Assembly (NCBI RefSeq): GCF_003997495.1
Contig: NZ_RZRU01000012.1
Location: forward strand, 1-64,000
From: Mesorhizobium sp. M7A.F.Ca.US.008.03.1.1
GTDB taxonomy: Bacteria > Pseudomonadota > Alphaproteobacteria > Rhizobiales > Rhizobiaceae
Length of the DNA stretch: 64,000 nt
Direction of reading: 5' to 3'
Within the stretch, counting starts at the first letter, position 1. The number at the start of each line of letters is the position of its first letter. Shown here piece by piece: positions 59,236-64,000 of the stretch. The position numbers and the translations under genes are program-made. Under the pieces are notes generated by a model, which searched no databases, had not been told where the DNA came from, and saw nothing but the letters and a program-made list of their open reading frames with translations.

Positions 59236-61306
59236 TCTTGTTCTCTCCCAGCACCAGCAGCGCGTCGGCGATCCAGGCGCCCTTGCCCTCGCTGCAGACG
59301 ATCAGCGGGTTGATGTCGAGTTCCTCGATCTCGCCGGCATTCTGTTGCACGAAGGCGGCAATGCCAGAGATGGCATCGATGGCAGCCGCGACATCGGCTT
59401 TCGGCCGGCCGCGATAGCCTTCGAGCAGCGGGAACAGTTTCAGGCCGCGCAGCGCCGCCTCGATATCGTCGCGGGTCGCCGGCAGCATCAGGGTGACGCT
59501 GTCGCGCAACAGCTCGACCAGTACGCCGCCGGTGCCGAGCGTCATCACCGCGCCGAACATCGGATCGCGGGTGAAGCCGACGATGAGTTCGGCAACACCG
59601 TCGCGCACCATGCGCTCGACATAGAGCCCGGTGCCGAGCGGCAACAGGTCATGCGCTGCGGTGCTGACGGATTCGGCATCCCTGAGATTGAGCCTGACAG
59701 CGCCAACTTCGGATTTGTGGGTGACGCCGAGCGCCTTCAACGCCACCGGGAAACCGAGCGCCATGGACGAGATCACCGCCTCGACGGCATTGCCGGCGCG
59801 TTCGCCCTTCGGCACCGGCAGGCCAGCCTTGATCAGCCGCGATTTTGCTTCGGCCTCGTCAGGCGTGACGTGGTCGCCGCCGGGGGCACCGGAGGCGGAC
59901 GTGTCGATCGGCTGCGCCTGAGGTTCAGCCCAAGCCCAGCCGATGAAGGCAGCCGCCCCGGCTGCATCCATGGCTTCCGAAATGCCGAACAACGGCACCA
60001 TGCCGCGCGCCATCAACTCGGCCGTGTATTCCTCCGGCAGGTTCTCCGGCAGCGAAGAGACGATCGCGCCATGCGCCTTGTTGGTCTTCAGCGCCGATTC
60101 GAAGGCGCGCAGCGTCGCCCACCAGTCGGTGACCGAGCAGCGGTCGGGGCGCGGAAAGTCGAGCACCAGCATGTTGAGGTCGAAACCGCCCGACACCATG
60201 GCGGTGAAGGTGGCGGTCATCGCCGGCTCGTTGTTCCAGATGAAGGTGTGATAGTCCAAGGGATTGGCGACCGCGACCAGCGGCCCGAGCGTCGATTTGA
60301 CATGGGCGCGGTGGCTGTCGATCAGCACAGGGAAATTGACCCAGCGCCCTTCGGCGCTGTCAGCCATGACGGAGGCCTCGCCGCCGGAGCAGCTCATCGA
60401 CGACAGCCTATAGCCTGGCAAAGGTCCGGTGATGTGCAGCAGCTTCAGCGCCTCGATGAAGGCAGGGATCGAATCGACACGCGCAATGCCAAGCCGCCGC
60501 AGGAACGCACCCGAGGCGGCGTCGGAGCCGGCCAGCGAAGCGGTATGCGAGACGGTCGCCTGCCTGGCCTGTTCGGAACGGCCGACCTTCATGGCGATGA
60601 TCGGTTTTTTCAGCTCGCGCGCCCGTGCCGCCAGCCGCTCGAAGCCCGCTACCGAATCGAAGGCCTCGATGTGCAGGCCGAGCGACGTGACCCGCTCGTC
60701 CTCGATCAGGCCAAGCGCCATTTCGGACAGGCCGGTCTGCGCCTGATTGCCGGCGGTCATCAGGAAGGCGATCGGCAGGCCGCGCCTCTGCATCGTCATA
60801 TTGATGGCGATGTTGGAGGACTGGGTGATGATGGCGACGCCCTTGCCGCCCTCGGCCAGTCTTATGCCGCCGTGCTGGTCGGGCCACAGAAGCGCGCCGT
60901 CGGCATAATTGATCAGGCCGTAGCAATTCGGCCCGATGATCGGCATCGAGCCGGCTGCCGCGACCAGCTCGGCCTGCAGCCGCTCGCCATCATCGTCATA
61001 GGCTTCGGTTTCGAGGAAGCCGGCGGCAAAGCAGACGGCGCCGCCGGCGCCGCGCTCGGCCAGCGCCTTGACCACCTCGATGGTCAAATGCCGGTTGACG
61101 CCGACAAAGGCGGCGTCCGGCGCGCCAGGCAGGTCAGCCACCGAACGATAGGCCTTGCGGCCGGCGACCTCGTCCTTGGTCGGGTGCACCGGCCAGATCT
61201 CGCCGGCAAAGCCCATCTTGATCGATTGCGCGACGACGGCCGCGGCCTGCGCCCCGCCGAACACTGCGATCGATTTGGGGCGCAGAAGACGTTCAAGCTT
61301 GTGCAC
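59228..61306 (-). CDS. NDP-forming acyl-CoA synthetase (acetate-CoA ligase family)
   Basis: The ~692-residue fused synthetase combines a CoA-binding domain (LLRPKSIAVFGGAQ), a succinyl-CoA-ligase-like domain with the phospho-His region KVGRSEQARQATVSHTASLAGSD, and an ATP-grasp domain (GVTHKSEVGAVRLNL, EELDINPLIV). It would activate a carboxylate with CoA at the cost of ATP to ADP. The neighbours suggest gamma-butyrobetaine, crotonobetaine or carnitine. Start is GTG 61306 or GTG 61312. AGAGGGG, supplied by the arm of the adjoining repeat, lies upstream. A longer Met start inside the repeat was rejected. Confidence 0.85.
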   Translation of the reverse strand: MHKLERLLRPKSIAVFGGAQAAAVVAQSIKMGFAGEIWPVHPTKDEVAGRKAYRSVADLPGAPDAAFVGVNRHLTIEVVKALAERGAGGAVCFAAGFLETEAYDDDGERLQAELVAAAGSMPIIGPNCYGLINYADGALLWPDQHGGIRLAEGGKGVAIITQSSNIAINMTMQRRGLPIAFLMTAGNQAQTGLSEMALGLIEDERVTSLGLHIEAFDSVAGFERLAARARELKKPIIAMKVGRSEQARQATVSHTASLAGSDAASGAFLRRLGIARVDSIPAFIEALKLLHITGPLPGYRLSSMSCSGGEASVMADSAEGRWVNFPVLIDSHRAHVKSTLGPLVAVANPLDYHTFIWNNEPAMTATFTAMVSGGFDLNMLVLDFPRPDRCSVTDWWATLRAFESALKTNKAHGAIVSSLPENLPEEYTAELMARGMVPLFGISEAMDAAGAAAFIGWAWAEPQAQPIDTSASGAPGGDHVTPDEAEAKSRLIKAGLPVPKGERAGNAVEAVISSMALGFPVALKALGVTHKSEVGAVRLNLRDAESVSTAAHDLLPLGTGLYVERMVRDGVAELIVGFTRDPMFGAVMTLGTGGVLVELLRDSVTLMLPATRDDIEAALRGLKLFPLLEGYRGRPKADVAAAIDAISGIAAFVQQNAGEIEELDINPLIVCSEGKGAWIADALLVLGENKNV

Positions 61307-61308
61307 GA

Positions 61309-61468
61309 GCACCCCCCTCTGCCCTGCCGGGCATCTCCCCCTCAAGGGGGGAGATTGGCAGCTTCGTCGTCGGCTCAAGACCTACAACGGTGATAATTGG
61401 CGAAATCGAAAATGCCATCCGATCTCCCCCCTTGAGGGGGAGATGTCCGGCAGGACAGAGGGGGGCGC
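61309..61468. repeat. Long inverted repeat element (copy 3) within the betaine gene run
   Basis: Arms 61309-61358 and 61419-61468 (50 bases) are nearly perfectly complementary around a 60-base spacer. Sequence matches copies 1 and 2. It lies between the acyl-CoA dehydrogenase stop and the CoA-synthetase start on the same strand, overlapping the ribosome binding region of the latter. Confidence 0.9.
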
Positions 61469-61492
61469 CAAGGAACGCAAACATATCTTTTT

Positions 61493-62656
61493 TCAGGCCC
61501 CGAACGGGCGCAGCAGCGCCCTTGAAATGATGTGGCGCTGGATCTCGGATGTGCCTTCCCAGATGCGCTCGACACGCGCGTCGCGCCAGATGCGCTCCAG
61601 CGGCAAATCGTCCATCAGCCCCATGCCGCCATGGATCTGGATCGCTTCGTCGGCAACGTATGCAAGCATTTCGGTGGCCTTCAGCTTGGCCATGGCCATG
61701 TCCTGGTCGGTGACGGTGCCCTGATCGTACTTCCAGCCGGCTTCGAACACCATCAGGTCGGCAGCCTTCAATTCGGTCGCCATGTCGGCAAGCTTGAACG
61801 ATATGCCCTGGAACTTGCCGATCTGCTGGCCGAACTGCTGGCGCTGCGCGGCATATTCGACGGCATGGCCAAGCGCCCGCTCGGCACGGCCGAGGCAGGT
61901 GGCGCCGACCTGCAGGCGCGTGGCGCCGAGCCAGGAATTGGCGACGTCGAACCCTTTGTGGACTTCGCCGAGCACTTGGGCTCCTGGCAAGCGGCAGTCG
62001 TCGAATTCGAGAATGGCGTTGGTGTAGCCGCGATGCGAGACATTGCGGTAGCCATCGCGGACGGTGAAGCCTTTGGTGCCCTTGTCGACAAAAAAGGCGG
62101 TGATCTTCTTGCGCTTGCCGCGCGGCGAATCCTCTTCGCCGGAAGCCATGAAGACGATGGCAAAGTCGGCGAGGTCGGCGTGGGAGATAAAATGCTTGGT
62201 GCCGTTCAGCACCCAGTCGTCGCCATCTTGCACGGCGGTCGCCTTCATGCCGCGCAGGTCGGAGCCGGCGCCCGGCTCGGTCATCGCCAGGCAGTCCCAC
62301 TTCTCGCCGCGGATGCTGGGGAACAGGTATTTCTCGCGCTGCTCCGGCGTGCCGGCCAGGAGGATGTTGGAGGGCCGCGCCACGCAGGTCCAATGCAGCG
62401 CATAGTTGGCGCGGCCGAGTTCCTTTTCGTAGAGCAGCCAGGTCACCGTATCGAGGCCTGCACCGCCGACATCCGCCGGCATGTTGGCGGCATAGAGCCC
62501 GGCCTCGATCGCCTTGATCTTGATCTCCTCGATCAGGTCGCGGCGCAGCACGCCGGTGCGCTCGACCTCGCGCTCATGCGGGTAAAGCTCGTTCTCGACG
62601 AACGCACGCGTCGTCTCGACGATGAGCCTCTGTTCCTCCGACAGCCCGAAATCCAT
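61493..62656 (-). CDS. Acyl-CoA dehydrogenase
   Basis: The 387-residue flavoprotein has LAMTEPGAGSDLRGMK (FAD/substrate loop), WVLNGTKHFISHA, YAAQRQQFGQQIGKFQG, IQIHGGMGLMDDLP and the C-terminal IWEGTSEIQRHI with the catalytic Glu. By context it may oxidise gamma-butyrobetainyl-CoA to crotonobetainyl-CoA. It begins 4 bases after the carnitine dehydrogenase stop, in the same transcript. Confidence 0.9.
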   Translation of the reverse strand: MDFGLSEEQRLIVETTRAFVENELYPHEREVERTGVLRRDLIEEIKIKAIEAGLYAANMPADVGGAGLDTVTWLLYEKELGRANYALHWTCVARPSNILLAGTPEQREKYLFPSIRGEKWDCLAMTEPGAGSDLRGMKATAVQDGDDWVLNGTKHFISHADLADFAIVFMASGEEDSPRGKRKKITAFFVDKGTKGFTVRDGYRNVSHRGYTNAILEFDDCRLPGAQVLGEVHKGFDVANSWLGATRLQVGATCLGRAERALGHAVEYAAQRQQFGQQIGKFQGISFKLADMATELKAADLMVFEAGWKYDQGTVTDQDMAMAKLKATEMLAYVADEAIQIHGGMGLMDDLPLERIWRDARVERIWEGTSEIQRHIISRALLRPFGA

Positions 62657-62660
62657 GCTC

Positions 62661-63764
62661 TCAGCCTTTCTTCTTGCCGGTCTTTTTCTTCGGCTTTTCG
62701 GCTTTCTTCACCGGCTTCAACGCTTTGGCTTTCTCGGCAGCCTTGGAGGCCGTTGGCTTCTTCGCCGCCAGCTTGGCCAACTGCCTGGTGTAGTCCTTGT
62801 GCAGGGCGCCGGCGCCCCAGCCCTTGCCTTTGTTCTGCTTCGACAGCGCATCCATGATGGCGACCAGATTGTCGTCGCGGATCTTTTCCAATTCGCGAAT
62901 GGACAGGCCATGCGCCTGGTCGTCCGATTGCGTGGCGATCAGGTCGACCAACTCATCGTTGAACTCCGGCACATCCATCAGCTTGGTCCATGGCCATTTC
63001 AGGCACGGCCCGAACTGCGCCATGAAGTGGCGCATGCCGGCCTCGCCGCCGGCGACACGATAGACCTGGAACATGCCCATCTGCGCCCAGCGCAAGCCGA
63101 AGCCGTAGCGCATGATGTCATCGAGTTCCTCGACCGTGCAGATGCCGTCCTTGATCAACCACAGTGCCTCGCGCCATGCCGCTTCGAGCAGGCGGTCGCC
63201 GACGAAGGCCTCGATCTCCTTGCGGATCACCACCGGCTTCATGCCGATCGAGGCATACATTTCCTTGGCGACCTCGATCGCCTCGGGAAAGGTCTGCTCG
63301 CCGCCGACGATCTCGACCAGCGGCAGGAGATAGACCGGGTTGAACGGATGGCCGACGACCAGCCGCTCCGGATGCTTCTTCATCGCCACCTGCATATCGG
63401 TCGGCTTGATGCCGGAGGTCGAGGAGCCGACAATCGCGTTAGCCGGTGCGTGGGCATCGATCTCGGCCAGCACGCGGTGTTTCAGGTCGAGCCGTTCCGG
63501 CACACTCTCCTGGATGAAATCGGCATCGGCGACCGCCTCGGCGATGGTCTTGGCGAAGATCAGCTTGCCCTCTTTCGGCAGGCCGCCGGGCACCATCTGC
63601 TTGTAGGCGCGGCGCGCGCCCTTCATCACTTCGCCGACCTTGCGCGATGCCTCGGGGTCGGGATCGAAGATCGACACGTCGATGCCGTTGAGCAGCAGCC
63701 GCGCCACCCAGCCGGCGCCGATGACGCCGCCACCGATGGCGGCTGCCTTGTTGATGATGCTCAT
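62661..63764 (-). CDS. lcdH: L-carnitine 3-dehydrogenase with lysine-rich tail
   Basis: The 367-residue NAD-dependent dehydrogenase oxidises L-carnitine to 3-dehydrocarnitine. It has the Rossmann motif AAIGGGVIGAGWVARLLLNG, IQESVPERLDLK, VGSSTSGIKPTD, VGHPFNPVYLLPLVEIVGGE with the catalytic His, and GLRWAQMGMFQVYRVAGGEAG. After about residue 330 it carries a ~32-residue Lys/Ala/Pro tail (KAAEKAKALKPVKKAEKPKK) instead of the thioesterase fused in some carnitine degraders. The start at 63764 overlaps the upstream stop (ATGA). An N-terminal extension to 63959 was rejected. Confidence 0.9.
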   Translation of the reverse strand: MSIINKAAAIGGGVIGAGWVARLLLNGIDVSIFDPDPEASRKVGEVMKGARRAYKQMVPGGLPKEGKLIFAKTIAEAVADADFIQESVPERLDLKHRVLAEIDAHAPANAIVGSSTSGIKPTDMQVAMKKHPERLVVGHPFNPVYLLPLVEIVGGEQTFPEAIEVAKEMYASIGMKPVVIRKEIEAFVGDRLLEAAWREALWLIKDGICTVEELDDIMRYGFGLRWAQMGMFQVYRVAGGEAGMRHFMAQFGPCLKWPWTKLMDVPEFNDELVDLIATQSDDQAHGLSIRELEKIRDDNLVAIMDALSKQNKGKGWGAGALHKDYTRQLAKLAAKKPTASKAAEKAKALKPVKKAEKPKKKTGKKKG

Positions 63765-64000
63765 GCTGAGGCTCCGGTTCTTGTCATGGCTGTCGTGGGA
63801 TCGATGAGCGGCACGCGCTCGCCGGCGCGGATCACGGTCGCGTCGTAGGCCGTGCGGGCAAAGACCTCGAGCACGAAGGGCCGGAAGAATTCGATCGGCA
63901 GCGTGTCGTAGTCGGGGTCGAAGCTGGACTGGTCCCAGCGCTCGCAAAACTGGTCGCAATCGTCGAAATAGGCGTGGCCGGCAAAGCGGTCGCGCGCGTG
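63761..64000 (-). CDS. HD-domain hydrolase/oxygenase-like protein (5' partial)
   Basis: Only the last 79 residues are in the window; the gene continues past base 64000. The segment RDRFAGHAYFDDCDQFCERWDQ, then FDPDYDTLPIEFFRPFVLEVFAR, matches the C-terminus of HD-domain proteins related to PhnZ/TmpB, mixed-valent di-iron oxygenases of phosphonate and quaternary-amine compounds. The catalytic His/Asp residues lie outside. Its stop overlaps the lcdH start, so the two are coupled and the protein may act in betaine or carnitine metabolism. Confidence 0.7.
   Translation of the reverse strand, partial: HARDRFAGHAYFDDCDQFCERWDQSSFDPDYDTLPIEFFRPFVLEVFARTAYDATVIRAGERVPLIDPTTAMTRTGASA

Noticed and set aside
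59036..61393. 785-codon plus-strand frame opposite the acyl-CoA synthetase
   Set aside because: The minus-strand synthetase has clear motifs and operon context; the plus-strand product is arginine/aspartate-rich without domains.

Overview
The window looks like core chromosome of a Mesorhizobium-type alphaproteobacterium (Rhizobiales, Phyllobacteriaceae). The evidence is high GC with strong third-position GC bias, rhizobial gene orders (hisB-DUF2628-hisH-hisA-hisF-hisE-coaA; trpF-trpB-trpA-accD-folC; chvI-chvG-hprK-EIIA-HPr-ahcY-divL-tsaE/amgK-murU-addB-addA-trxA; infC-rpmI-rplT-pheS-pheT), and several rhizobial intergenic palindromes. No tRNA, rRNA, CRISPR, prophage or transposase gene was seen. 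The genus is inferred from gene content and repeats, not from a database search.

Layout. 1-1160 is the 3' end of a ferredoxin-reductase-like flavoprotein, followed by a C/G-rich mosaic repeat and a secreted DUF1402 protein. 2473-6656 (minus) is an HslVU protease locus in which an acetyltransferase and two membrane proteins lie between hslV and hslU. 6899-12681 (plus) is the second half of histidine biosynthesis, interleaved with DUF2628, DUF1330 and an arginase-superfamily protein, ending in coaA. 12668-16112 (minus) carries alkB, the LysM/BON protein kbp, arfB and pckA. 16438-20362 (plus) holds the ChvI/ChvG two-component system and a regulatory PTS branch (HprK, EIIA-Man, HPr). 20544-33991 (plus) holds ahcY, the pseudo-kinase divL, a tsaE-amgK fusion with its murU-like partner, the AddAB recombination nuclease and thioredoxin. 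34869-40078 (minus) is trpFBA-accD-folC. 40415-43785 (minus) has a YgjP-type metallopeptidase, DUF2852, a BenE-type transporter and an alpha/beta hydrolase. 43991-50339 (plus) is the translation cluster infC, rpmI, rplT, pheS and pheT, with a zinc-site GFA protein between pheS and pheT.

50380-58238 is accessory: a nucleotidyltransferase, an aldo/keto reductase divergent from a LysR regulator, cytochrome b561 plus YceI, a Gfo/Idh oxidoreductase, a flavin dehydrogenase and an esterase. 58453-64000 (minus) is a catabolic cluster reading HD-domain hydrolase, carnitine 3-dehydrogenase, acyl-CoA dehydrogenase, NDP-forming acyl-CoA synthetase and CaiD-like hydratase. These genes would fit a gamma-butyrobetaine or crotonobetaine to carnitine to 3-dehydrocarnitine route.

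Points worth most attention are the perfect 58-bp inverted repeat and its two relatives at 58.3 and 61.3 kb, the arginase-like protein in the his operon that has lost the usual first metal-ligand histidine, an AccD with no cysteine, the AUU start of infC, the betaine/carnitine cluster with an unfused, lysine-tailed dehydrogenase, and a probable operator palindrome upstream of ahcY.
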